A DNA stretch of 64,000 bases, taken from Acidobacteriota bacterium (GTDB lineage: Bacteria; Pseudomonadota; Alphaproteobacteria; Caulobacterales; Hyphomonadaceae). Below are positions 21,990-29,922 of this stretch, piece by piece. A model generated the notes under the pieces. That model made no database searches. It was not told where the DNA came from and saw only the letters and a list, made by a program, of their open reading frames with translations. The position numbers and the translations under genes are program-made. The stretch covers positions 310,001 to 374,000 of the forward strand of contig JADJRB010000001.1 of NCBI GenBank assembly GCA_016712445.1. The letters run 5' to 3'. Position 1 is the first letter of the stretch; every line of letters starts with the position of its first letter.

Positions 21990-22772
21990 TCACCGTGTAA
22001 TGTCTTCCCCGGTTGCGAGGAAGTCCTTCATGGCGGCCATTGCGCTGTCTGCCTTCAGGACGGCGTGAAAGCCGTGCTGCTCCTCGCGGGTGCCGGCTTC
22101 CAGCCCCCAGGTGAGGGCGCCGCGCACGAGGCGCTTGGCATGGGCGAGGCCTTCGGCGCCGCGGGCGGCGAGTTCGGCGGCGAGTTCGAGCGCAGCGGCG
22201 ACGGCGTCCGGCGCGACGGCGTTGACGAGACCAAGCTCCTTCGCGCCGGCCGCGTCGACCGTCTGGCCCCGGAGAATGAACTCGAGCGCCCGCGCTTCGC
22301 CGATCATGCGCGGCAGGCGCTGCGTGCCGCCTCCGCCGGGGAAAATGCCAATGCGCGTTTCCGGCAGGCCGATGAGGGGCACGCTGGCGGCGGCGATGCG
22401 CAGGTCGCACGCGAGCGCGAGTTCGAATCCGCCGCCCATGCAAACACCATTAATAGCGGCTATGACGGGCTTCGGCGATTCAAAGACCGCGCGGATCATG
22501 TCGGCAAAGCCGCCGCGCTCGAAGTCCTCGGGCTTCAGCTGACCTGCCCGGACGGCCTCCCCGACCGCGACGATCTCGGACACGTCATAGTGGCGCACGA
22601 ACACATCCTCCGTACCCGTCAGGACGATGACGCGCATAGCCGGGTCCGCCACGGCTTCGGAGATGGCCGACGTCATTAGGCCGCTGCCTTCGGCCGTCAT
22701 GTAATGCCGGGGCGGGTTGGCATACCGGATGAGGCGCACGGCGCCCTTCGTATCAGCTGTGACTTTGGCCAT
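21990..22772 (-). CDS. Enoyl-CoA hydratase/isomerase (crotonase) family protein
   Basis: A 260-aa crotonase. The second oxyanion segment NGVCMGGGFELALACDLRIAA is intact, as are LPETRIGIFPGGGGTQRLPRMIG and the C-terminal HGFHAVLKADSAMAAM. In the first segment the usual AGAD is replaced by VRHYDVSEI, a variant that changes the loop binding the thioester oxygen. The start at 22772 follows GGAGGACAAG, an excellent Shine-Dalgarno. It is directly followed by tadA (2-bp gap), so the two are co-transcribed despite unrelated functions. Confidence 0.85.
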   Translation of the reverse strand: MAKVTADTKGAVRLIRYANPPRHYMTAEGSGLMTSAISEAVADPAMRVIVLTGTEDVFVRHYDVSEIVAVGEAVRAGQLKPEDFERGGFADMIRAVFESPKPVIAAINGVCMGGGFELALACDLRIAAASVPLIGLPETRIGIFPGGGGTQRLPRMIGEARALEFILRGQTVDAAGAKELGLVNAVAPDAVAAALELAAELAARGAEGLAHAKRLVRGALTWGLEAGTREEQHGFHAVLKADSAMAAMKDFLATGEDITR

Positions 22773-22884
22773 CTTGTCCTCCCGGTTTTCCCGGCAGACT
22801 GCGCTTGCGTTTCCGGCGTGGCAAGGCTGTTCAAAACAGGAACCCATGCTAAAGCCCGCTCGCACCTGAAACGACGGACACGCC

Positions 22885-23451
22885 ATGCGCATCATCGCCG
22901 GACAGCACAAGGGCCGCGCCCTGATCGCCCCCAAGGGCATGGGCACGCGGCCGACCAGTGACCGGACGCGCGAGAGCCTGTTCAACGTGATCGCCCATGC
23001 CGACTGGGCGCCGCCGCTGGAGGGCGCGCGGGTGATCGACCTGTTTGCGGGCTCCGGCGCGCTCGGCCTTGAGGCGATCAGCCGAGGCGCGGCCTTCTGC
23101 CTGTTCGTCGAGACCGATCACGGCGCGCGCGGCGCGATCCGCGACAATATCGAAGCGCTCGGCCTGTTCGGGAACACGCGGTTGCACCGGCGCTCGGCGA
23201 CTGACCTTGGCGAGAAGCCGGCCGGCGTGGGCAGCCCGTTCACGCTGGCCTTCCTTGATCCGCCCTATCACAAGGACCTTGTGCAGCCTGCGCTCGATTG
23301 CCTCGTGCGCGGCAACTGGCTGGCGGAGGACGCTGTGGCGGTGGTCGAGACAGGTTCGGACGAGGCGCTGATGCTGCCCGGCTGGCAGCAGCTGGACAGC
23401 CGCGACTATGGCGCGGCGCGGGTGAGTTTCCTCAAGCAGGCTATCCGATAA
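22885..23451 (+). CDS. rsmD: 16S rRNA (guanine966-N2)-methyltransferase RsmD
   Basis: RsmD methylates G966 of 16S rRNA using S-adenosylmethionine. The 188-aa product starts MRIIAGQHKGR and has RPTSDR (22-27), the SAM motif DLFAGSGALGLEA (52-64) and the catalytic DPPY (125-128), all in the order of the family. Its 3' end overlaps the convergent small secreted protein gene by 11 bp. It diverges from the crotonase-tadA pair. Confidence 0.95.
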   Translation: MRIIAGQHKGRALIAPKGMGTRPTSDRTRESLFNVIAHADWAPPLEGARVIDLFAGSGALGLEAISRGAAFCLFVETDHGARGAIRDNIEALGLFGNTRLHRRSATDLGEKPAGVGSPFTLAFLDPPYHKDLVQPALDCLVRGNWLAEDAVAVVETGSDEALMLPGWQQLDSRDYGAARVSFLKQAIR

Positions 23452-23845
23452 GGTCGGACGCGATACACTTTTTCACGCCGCGTTCCACCTTGGTGACGCT
23501 GAACGTGTTGCCGCCGCCGACCGGGTGAAACAGGAAACCCTTCGGTGCGCGCTGCCCCCGGAAGCAGGATGTGCCGGTTGCCTCATAAGTGAAGCAGGCC
23601 TGCGCTTCGGCGGTGATTTCGAGCCGGCCTTCATAGGCGTCGCCTTCGATCTCGTAGAGTGTGCGGCCGCCCGGCTCGACGCATTCGCGCCAGCGGATGC
23701 TGGTGCCCAGCACGATGCCCGACATGCGGATGCCGAACAGCTCTTCGCGCAAGGCTTCCTCGGTCATCGGCTCGTTGCCGGGGCCTGCGATGGCTGCGCC
23801 GGCCATCAGGGCGCCAAGCGCCGCCAGGACGAGAGAGCGTTTCAT
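23441..23845 (-). CDS. Secreted hypothetical protein, 134 aa
   Basis: I do not recognise the family. A signal peptide (MKRSLVLAALGALMAGAAIA) is followed by a compact beta-rich domain with four cysteines (in RECVE, AQACFTYE, TSCFRG and KKCIA), which could make two disulfides. It probably lies in the periplasm. The start at 23845 was chosen over a longer frame because it places the signal peptide first. It overlaps the 3' end of rsmD. A patatin-like gene lies further upstream on the same strand. Confidence 0.7.
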   Translation of the reverse strand: MKRSLVLAALGALMAGAAIAGPGNEPMTEEALREELFGIRMSGIVLGTSIRWRECVEPGGRTLYEIEGDAYEGRLEITAEAQACFTYEATGTSCFRGQRAPKGFLFHPVGGGNTFSVTKVERGVKKCIASDLIG

Positions 23846-23900
23846 GGTCCCAGCATAGACCGGCGCCGGGCATGCCGGAATGGCCAAGTCGCAGGCCTAG

Positions 23901-24932
23901 CTAACTTTCGAGGAATTCCTTGCGAATGTCGAAGCTGGATTTCTTTGTGCCGACATCCTTGGCGCAATCCTTCAGCCAGGCATCGGCGGCGGCGATACCC
24001 TTGTCGCGCAGCTCGACGAGGAAGCGCCAGCGGGTGTCGTACTTGGTGGAGAGGTTGTAGCCGAGCAGGTCCTGCCCGCCGCGGATCGCGTGGATGTTCA
24101 GCCTGCGGTATTTCCGGATCATCGGTTCCTTCAGCATGCCCTCGTCGATTAGGCGCTGGACGAAGGCAATGGCGCGCAGCTCGCCGATCAGCGAGGCATT
24201 GAAGCTGATCTCGTTGACGCGCTCGAGAATCTCCGCCGCGCGGCGCGGCGTGCCGGGGCGTTCCAGCGGGTTCAGCAGTACCAGCAGCACGTCCTGCGGC
24301 GCGCCGGAATAGATCAGCGGGAAGAGGCTGGGATTGCCCATGAAGCCGCCGTCCCAATAGGGCTTGCCGTCGACTTCCACGGCCTGGAAGGTCTGCGGCA
24401 GGCAGGACGAGGCGAGCACGGCTTCGGCGGTGATCTCGTCCTTGGCGAAGACGCGCACCTTTCCCGATTCGACGCTGGTGGCGGAGAGGAAGAGCTTCAG
24501 GCCGGAGGCATGCACGGCGTCAAAGTCGATGAGGTCTTCGACCAGGGTGCGCAGAGGATTGTAGTTGAAAGGGTTCAGGTCATACGGGCTGGCGAGCGAC
24601 GTGAGGGCGGAGGCCATCGCAAAGCCGGCCGCGCCGAAGCCGCCGAAGGCGGAACTGGAATCCGACACCCGCCGCCAGACCTGTTCGAGCGAGGCGCGCG
24701 CCCCTTCCGGCCCGTTTTCGCCGAGCCCGGCGGCATAGGCGACGGCGTTGACCGCGCCGGCAGACGTGGCGGAAATGGCCGAGAGGTCGAGCGTTTCCTC
24801 GCGGCTCAACCGGTCGAGCACGCCCCAGGTATAAGCGCCGTGGGCGCCGCCGCCTTGCAAGGCCAGACTGATCGGGCGGCGCTTCGGCTTGCCGTTGGTC
24901 TTGCCGTTGGCGGGGGTCTTGTCATTCGGCAT
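23901..24932 (-). CDS. Patatin-like phospholipase family protein
   Basis: A 343-aa patatin domain protein. The oxyanion loop is LQGGGAHGAY (about residues 24-33), the nucleophile serine is in the ATSAGAVNA segment (an AxSxG variant of GxSxG, about residues 55-63), and the catalytic Asp is in WDGGFMGNP. Patatins hydrolyse acyl esters of phospholipids or neutral lipids. No signal peptide is visible, so it is cytoplasmic; the N-terminal 20 residues are Lys/Asn-rich and probably disordered. It diverges from the RNA methyltransferase gene. Confidence 0.9.
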   Translation of the reverse strand: MPNDKTPANGKTNGKPKRRPISLALQGGGAHGAYTWGVLDRLSREETLDLSAISATSAGAVNAVAYAAGLGENGPEGARASLEQVWRRVSDSSSAFGGFGAAGFAMASALTSLASPYDLNPFNYNPLRTLVEDLIDFDAVHASGLKLFLSATSVESGKVRVFAKDEITAEAVLASSCLPQTFQAVEVDGKPYWDGGFMGNPSLFPLIYSGAPQDVLLVLLNPLERPGTPRRAAEILERVNEISFNASLIGELRAIAFVQRLIDEGMLKEPMIRKYRRLNIHAIRGGQDLLGYNLSTKYDTRWRFLVELRDKGIAAADAWLKDCAKDVGTKKSSFDIRKEFLES

Positions 24933-25006
24933 CGGGAGGGCTCCTTCCGGCTGCAGCCCGCTCCTGCTAACGGAAGGCGGCGCCGACGGCCACCCCGGAG
25001 ACTAGC

Positions 25007-26272
25007 ATGCCTGCCCTGCACGACCCGACTGCCTCGGCCCCGCGCACGTTAACCATCGATCATGTCGGATCGCAGGGCGACGGGCGGGCGCAGGACGCCG
25101 GCCGCTGGGTGTCGGTGCCGTTCACGCTGGCCGGGGAAGTCGTGGAGGTGAGCGGCGATGGCGAGCGCCTGAAGCTGGAACGTGTGGCCGAGGCCTCGCC
25201 CGCGCGGGCCGCGCCGTCCTGCCGGCATTTCGGAAAGTGCGGCGGGTGCACGTTGCAGCACATGGCGGCGGCGCCCTATGCCGTGTTCAAGCGCGACCTG
25301 ATCCTCCGTGTACTGAGCGCGCGCGGGCTTGAGGCGGAGGTGGCGGACACATGGGTGACGCCTGCCCGGTCGCGCCGGCGCGCGGCACTGGCGGCGAGAC
25401 GCCGTGGCAATGAAGTCGTGCTCGGGTTCCATGCCCGCAAGAGCCATGAACTGGTCGCGCTGTCGGAATGCCCGGTACTGCGCCCGGCCATCGTGGCGGC
25501 GCTGCCCGCCTTGCGGGCGATTGCTGGCCATGTGCTGGCCGGCAAGGATGAAGTCGGCCTGCTCGTGACCGAGACTGCCTCGGGTCTCGACCTGCACATC
25601 ACGGGCCTCGCCAAAGAGGTGAAGGCGCTGGCACGCGCCGAAGCGATGAGCGCTGCGCTGCGCGCCGGTTTCGGACGTGTCTCGATCGAGGATACCGACG
25701 TGTTGACCGAGCGCCGCCCCCGCCTCCCGGCGGGCGCGGCCAGCTTGCTGCCGCCGCCAGGCAGCTTCCTGCAGGCAAGCGCCGAGGCGGAGACCGAGAT
25801 GGAGCGCATCGTGCGCGAACACGTCAAGTTTGCCAGCCGCGTCGCCGACCTTTTCTCCGGATGCGGAACATTCGCGCTGCGCCTTGCCGCAGAAGCAAGC
25901 GTGCTGGCGGCAGAAGGCAATGCGGCCGCCATCGAGGCGCTGAGGGAATCGGTGCGCGCGGCGCATGGTCTGAAACCGGTGACCGCCGAGGTGCGCGACC
26001 TGTTCCGCAACCCCTATGGCGCCGCAGAGCTTGCGCGGCTGGACGCCGTCGTGCTGGACCCTCCGCGTGCGGGTGCGGCGGCGCAGGTGGCGGAACTGGC
26101 GAAGAGCATGGTGGCAAAGATCTCTTATGTCTCGTGCGATCCCGGCACGCTGGCGCGCGACTTGCGCACTCTGGTCGACGGCGGCTACCGGATCGTCCGT
26201 ATACATCCCATCGACCAGTTCCTCTGGTCGGCGCATGTCGAGGCGGTCGCCCTGCTGGAGCGCGCCCGATGA
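25007..26272 (+). CDS. TrmA/RumA-family RNA (uracil-C5)-methyltransferase
   Basis: A 421-aa SAM-dependent RNA methyltransferase. After an N-terminal TRAM-like region come the Fe-S cysteines (PSCRHFGKCGGCTLQHM, about residues 72-88). Further on are PPGSFLQASAEAE (about 251-263), the SAM site VADLFSGCGTFALRLA, LDPPRAGAA with the DPP motif, and SYVSCDPGTLARDL with the catalytic cysteine. The overall order fits 23S rRNA m5U1939 methyltransferase (RlmD/RumA) homologues; the exact uridine is not certain. Its stop overlaps the NUDIX start (ATGA). Confidence 0.92.
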   Translation: MPALHDPTASAPRTLTIDHVGSQGDGRAQDAGRWVSVPFTLAGEVVEVSGDGERLKLERVAEASPARAAPSCRHFGKCGGCTLQHMAAAPYAVFKRDLILRVLSARGLEAEVADTWVTPARSRRRAALAARRRGNEVVLGFHARKSHELVALSECPVLRPAIVAALPALRAIAGHVLAGKDEVGLLVTETASGLDLHITGLAKEVKALARAEAMSAALRAGFGRVSIEDTDVLTERRPRLPAGAASLLPPPGSFLQASAEAETEMERIVREHVKFASRVADLFSGCGTFALRLAAEASVLAAEGNAAAIEALRESVRAAHGLKPVTAEVRDLFRNPYGAAELARLDAVVLDPPRAGAAAQVAELAKSMVAKISYVSCDPGTLARDLRTLVDGGYRIVRIHPIDQFLWSAHVEAVALLERAR

Positions 26273-26691
26273 CCGGCAAGCCGCAACCCGCCGTCGGCAC
26301 CATCTGCTTCAAGGGTGAGGACGTGCTGCTGATCCGCCGCGGCACGAAACCGCTGGCGGGAGATTGGTCGATCCCTGGCGGGCGGATCGAATTCGGCGAG
26401 CCTGCCGAAGCGGCGGCGCTGCGGGAGTTGGCTGAAGAGACTGGCGTGACGGCGCGGCTGGTGGGGCTGGTGGATGTCGTCGACGCGATCTTCAGGTCGC
26501 GGACCAGCGGCGAAGTGGCGCGCCACTACCTGCTGTTTGACTACGCTGCGGTATGGACCGCGGGGGAAGCCATAGCAGGCGACGACGCCGGCCACGCCGA
26601 GTGGATTTCCCCGGAGCGTCTCGCGCAGTTGCCGCTGTGGGACGAGACACGGCGCGTGATCGAGGCGGCGCGGCTGCTTGTGCGCGGCTGA
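26269..26691 (+). CDS. NUDIX hydrolase
   Basis: A 140-aa NUDIX protein. The signature GRIEFGEPAEAAALRELAEE (residues 38-57) followed by TGV carries the metal-binding glutamates. It hydrolyses a nucleoside diphosphate linked to another group; ADP-ribose or an oxidised nucleotide are common substrates. Some members of this small class are the DNA-mismatch or NADH type, and I cannot assign it further. It is translationally coupled to the upstream RNA methyltransferase by a four-base overlap (ATGA), which suggests joint expression. Confidence 0.88.
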   Translation: MTGKPQPAVGTICFKGEDVLLIRRGTKPLAGDWSIPGGRIEFGEPAEAAALRELAEETGVTARLVGLVDVVDAIFRSRTSGEVARHYLLFDYAAVWTAGEAIAGDDAGHAEWISPERLAQLPLWDETRRVIEAARLLVRG

Positions 26692-26793
26692 GCCTTCCCA
26701 TGGGGAAGCGATCCGATTGCCTGCTTGACCCGCCGCACTGTCAGGTCTGTTTAGGCAGGCAAGAAATCTCAGACACACAGGGAGCACATCAAC

Positions 26794-27579
26794 ATGACCT
26801 ACAAACCCTTTGATCTCAGCGGCAAAGTTGTCGTCGTCACCGGCGGCAACAAGGGCATTGGCCTCGGCATGGTTGAGGCGCTGGCGGCGTCCAACGCGGA
26901 TGTCGTCATCTGGGGCCGCAAGACGGCCGACAATGACGCAGCCGTCAAATCGGCGTCGAAGCTGGGTACCGGCAAGGTCAAGGCCTGGGCCGTCGACGTG
27001 GCGGACGAGGCGCAGGTTGTGAAGGCGATGAAAGAGGCCGAGGAAGAGTTCAAGCGCATCGACGCCTGCATCGCGAATGCCGGTGTCGGCCGCGGCGCCG
27101 CCGCGTTCGAGCAGATGACGCTGGAGACTTGGCGCTATAACCAGTCGATCAACTCCGAAGGCGCCTTCCTGACGTTGCGCGAGGCGGCCAAGTCGATGGT
27201 GGCGCGCGCCAAGGCGGGTGATCCGGGCGGCAGCCTGGTCGGCACCGCTTCGCTCGCGGGTATCGAAGGCGCCGGCCGCAACCAGGCCTATGCCCACACC
27301 AAGGGCGGCCTGATCGCGATGATGAACGCATGCGCCGTCGAATACGGCCGCTACGGAATCCGGGCGAACTCGGTGCTGCCGGGCTGGATTGCCACGGACA
27401 TGACCGAAGGCGCGCAAGGCAACGACGTGTTTGCTACCAAGGTGATCACGCGCGTGCCTATTCGCCGTTGGGGTGAACCGGCAGACTTCGGCGGCATCGC
27501 GGTCTACCTCGCGTCAGACGCCTCTAAGTATCATTCGGGTGATACGCTGGTCATCGACGGCGGCTACGCGAAGTTCTGA
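26794..27579 (+). CDS. SDR family oxidoreductase
   Basis: A 261-aa classical short-chain dehydrogenase: VTGGNKGIGLG (about residues 16-26), CIANAGVG (NNAG position), SLVGTASLAGIEGAG with the catalytic Ser, YAHTKGG (YxxxK), and the C-terminal YHSGDTLVIDGGY. This is the pattern of NAD(P)-dependent 3-hydroxyacyl or cyclohexanol-type dehydrogenases. A VOC protein gene follows 6 bp downstream and should be in the same operon. The substrate is unknown. Confidence 0.88.
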   Translation: MTYKPFDLSGKVVVVTGGNKGIGLGMVEALAASNADVVIWGRKTADNDAAVKSASKLGTGKVKAWAVDVADEAQVVKAMKEAEEEFKRIDACIANAGVGRGAAAFEQMTLETWRYNQSINSEGAFLTLREAAKSMVARAKAGDPGGSLVGTASLAGIEGAGRNQAYAHTKGGLIAMMNACAVEYGRYGIRANSVLPGWIATDMTEGAQGNDVFATKVITRVPIRRWGEPADFGGIAVYLASDASKYHSGDTLVIDGGYAKF

Positions 27580-27585
27580 TTCGGC

Positions 27586-27969
27586 ATGGCCCTGATCGAC
27601 CATACCGGGATAGGCGTGTCCGACATGGCCGCTTCATCCCGGTTCTATGATGCGGTCTTCGCGGCCCTCGGAATCAAACGCGTGATGCAGCTGCCCCCGG
27701 ACACCGGCGCCGACGGCGTGGCTTACGGGTTTACTTATCCGGAGTTCTGGATCGACCGGTTTCATCCACCGGCGCAGCGCTATCACACGGCGTTCGCGGC
27801 GCGCAGCCGGGCAGTCGTAGACGCCTTCCACGTGGCGGCCCTCGCGAATGGCGGCATGTGCAATGGACCGCCCGGCCTTCGGGAAGGCGGATATCCGCCT
27901 GGCTACTATGCCGCCTTCGTGCTCGATCCTGACGGCAACAATATCGAAGCCGTCTGCCGCGAGACCTGA
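27586..27969 (+). CDS. VOC (glyoxalase/bleomycin-resistance) family protein
   Basis: A 127-aa vicinal-oxygen-chelate protein with one beta-alpha-beta-beta-beta pair per half: LIDHTGIGVSDMAASSRFYDAVFAALG, and later GYYAAFVLDPDGNNIEAVC. His in DHTGI, Glu in NIEAV and a His in the middle could bind a metal. Members act as dioxygenases, isomerases or drug-binding proteins. It follows the SDR gene by 6 bp and ends before a strong bidirectional terminator. The function is inferred only at fold level. Confidence 0.85.
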   Translation: MALIDHTGIGVSDMAASSRFYDAVFAALGIKRVMQLPPDTGADGVAYGFTYPEFWIDRFHPPAQRYHTAFAARSRAVVDAFHVAALANGGMCNGPPGLREGGYPPGYYAAFVLDPDGNNIEAVCRET

Positions 27970-27986
27970 CCTGGGTGCCAAAGAAA

Positions 27987-28020
27987 AAGGCCGCTTCCCG
28001 AAGGAAGCGGCCTTATCTTT
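27987..28020. terminator. Bidirectional intrinsic terminator
   Basis: AAGGCCGCTTCC - CGAA - GGAAGCGGCCTT is a twelve-base-pair stem with a tetraloop, followed by ATCTTTT on the plus strand and by CTTTTTC-type U-rich sequence on the minus strand. It separates the VOC gene and the convergent lipoprotein gene, and should stop transcription from both sides. Confidence 0.9.
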
Positions 28021-28049
28021 TGGACCAGTAACCTGGATCCGCGCGGAGA

Positions 28050-28319
28050 TTACTCCGGAGCGGTTTCCGTGGTGGTTTCCGGCGTAGCTTCTTCGACGGC
28101 TTCTTCGACAGCTTCGGTGGTCGCGTCGACAGCAGCGTCGGTGGCTTCGGTCGTCGCTTCGACGGCTTCGGTCACGGCTTCTTCGGTCGTAGCAGCAGCT
28201 TCGGTCGCCACTTCTTCGACGGTTGCTTCTTCAGCGGCCGGAGCAGCTTCTTCGGTCGCGCCGCAAGCAGCGAGAACGAGAGCCGAGGCGGCAGCAGCAG
28301 CAAGGATCAGCTTTTTCAT
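28050..28319 (-). CDS. Ala/Glu/Thr-rich small lipoprotein
   Basis: An 89-aa lipoprotein with signal peptide MKKLILAAAAASALVL and lipobox LAAC at residues 16-20. The mature part is a low-complexity acidic chain of Ala, Glu, Thr and Val (EEVATEAAATTEEAVTEAV and onward) with a strongly negative charge. It probably sits in the outer membrane as an extended or helical polymer-like protein. The start at 28319 was chosen because it begins with the signal peptide; a longer frame is leader. Composition suggests slippage-prone repeats. A similar protein lies 160 bp upstream. Confidence 0.75.
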   Translation of the reverse strand: MKKLILAAAAASALVLAACGATEEAAPAAEEATVEEVATEAAATTEEAVTEAVEATTEATDAAVDATTEAVEEAVEEATPETTTETAPE

Positions 28320-28480
28320 GATGGTAGTACCCCTGTTGAGTGTTCTTGCGAACGGTCGGTGATCTAGCACTTGTTTAACATTGCCGAAAGTTAATTCTTC
28401 AGCGATGTCAACCTTCGCGGTTCGGTTGAAAGAAACCCTCACCCGCCTATGGATGAGGGCAGCTTCAAGCCGCTGTCCGA

Positions 28481-28717
28481 TTACTCGGGTGCGGCTTCTT
28501 CGGTAACGCCTTCTTCGGCAGCGGCTTCAGCCGGGGCAGCTTCTGCCTCCGCTTCGGCAACCACTTCAACGGCTTCGGCTTCACCCGTTGCTTCCACTTC
28601 AACCGCTTCCACAGCGGCTTCAGCTTCCACGACTTCGGTTTCGACGGCAGGCTCACCTGCATAGGCAACGCCGGCGAAAAGGATTGCAGCGGCAGCGCCA
28701 GCAAACAGTTTGGTCAT
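28481..28717 (-). CDS. Ala/Glu/Val-rich secreted protein
   Basis: A 78-aa protein with a signal peptide (TKLFAGAAAAILFAGVAYA) and an acidic low-complexity mature part built from E, A and V (VETEVVEAEAAVEAVEVEATG and onward). It has no lipobox, so it is free in the periplasm or secreted. Together with the neighbouring lipoprotein it forms a pair of Ala/Glu-rich paralogue-like proteins. It has no assigned function. The start at 28717 follows GGGAAACTCC only loosely. Confidence 0.65.
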   Translation of the reverse strand: MTKLFAGAAAAILFAGVAYAGEPAVETEVVEAEAAVEAVEVEATGEAEAVEVVAEAEAEAAPAEAAAEEGVTEEAAPE

Positions 28718-28931
28718 TTGGAGTTTCCCCTCACTTTTTTGACACCCTGCCCAGCGGAGATTTCCACGGACCCAGCGCTCATGCCCATTGATCAGGGCCA
28801 GATTGCGGCAAAGACACGGCAAATCTGTTCCAAATGCGGCCTGCACTGCAAAACGCCGAAGACTCTTGCGTTGACGTGGCGGCGCCAGCCTAAGGATTGG
28901 GCAACCCATCCCCCTTCACGGAGCTCCCCTC

Positions 28932-29918
28932 ATGGCATTGCAAACCCGCCTGACCAAACTGCTGAACGTCCAACACCCGATCATGCTGGCCGGCATGGGC
29001 GGCGTTTCCTATGCGGAAGTCTGCGCGGCGATGTGCAATGCGGGCGGCTATGGCGTACTCGGCATGGCGGGCACCAGCCCGGACTTCATCGCCGGCCAGA
29101 TGAAGCGGGTGAAGGAACTCGCCCCCGGCAAGCCGTTTGGCGTGGACCTCCTCGCGGCGAGCCCGGAGAGCCTCGAGGAATCGGTGGACGTCATCATCAA
29201 GGGCGGCGCCGATTCGTTCGTGGCCGGCCTCGGGGTGCCGCTTCCGATCATGGCGCGCCTGAAGGCCGCCAAGGTGAAGGTCATGGTGGTCGGCGGCGCG
29301 GTGAAGCACGCCATCAAGGCCGAGGAAGCAGGCTGTGACGCGGTCATCCTGCAGGGCGGCGAAGGCGGCGGCCATACCGGCCTCGTCGGCACCATGCCGC
29401 TGGTCGCGCAGGCAGTCGAAGCCGTGAAGATCCCGGTGATCGCCGCCGGCGGCATCTATGATGGCCGCGGCCTTGCCGCCGCCCTGGCGCTGGGCGCCGA
29501 AGGCGTCTGGATGGGCACCCGTTTCATCGCCTCGGCCGAGGCCCACGCCGCCAACATGTACAAGAATGCCGTCGTCGAGGCCGGCGACACCGACACGACC
29601 CGCACCCGCTGCTATTCCGGCAAGCCGATGCGCTGCCGCACCAATGACTATATCAATGACTGGGAAAGCCGCCCGCAGGACATCCAGCCGTTCCCGCACC
29701 AGGCCATCCACTCGACCCGCACCGGCGTGATCGGCGGCATCGGCGGCATCACCGACGAGGCCAAGCTGTCGATGGACAAGTCCTGCTTCGCCATGGGCCA
29801 GTCGGCAGGCGGTGTGCGCGAAGTGAAGCCGGTGGCGGCGATCGTCGCGGACATCATGCGCGACGCCGAGGCGTCGATCTCGCGGATTGCCGGGCTGCGC
29901 GCAAACGCGAAGGCGTGA
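28932..29918 (+). CDS. Nitronate monooxygenase / FMN-binding 2-nitropropane dioxygenase-like
   Basis: A 328-aa FMN TIM-barrel protein: HPIMLAGMGGVSYAEVCAAM at the N-terminus, the strand-loop GGEGGGHTG (residues about 142-150) and AAGGIYDGRGLAAALALGAEGVWMGTRFIAS that holds the FMN phosphate. The pattern matches NAD(P)H-dependent flavin oxidoreductases of the nitronate monooxygenase family. Members oxidise alkyl nitronates or act as quinone reductases or enoyl reductases; the substrate is not determined. The gene is convergent with the succinate-semialdehyde dehydrogenase gene (4-bp gap). Confidence 0.9.
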   Translation: MALQTRLTKLLNVQHPIMLAGMGGVSYAEVCAAMCNAGGYGVLGMAGTSPDFIAGQMKRVKELAPGKPFGVDLLAASPESLEESVDVIIKGGADSFVAGLGVPLPIMARLKAAKVKVMVVGGAVKHAIKAEEAGCDAVILQGGEGGGHTGLVGTMPLVAQAVEAVKIPVIAAGGIYDGRGLAAALALGAEGVWMGTRFIASAEAHAANMYKNAVVEAGDTDTTRTRCYSGKPMRCRTNDYINDWESRPQDIQPFPHQAIHSTRTGVIGGIGGITDEAKLSMDKSCFAMGQSAGGVREVKPVAAIVADIMRDAEASISRIAGLRANAKA

Positions 29919-29922
29919 TCCG

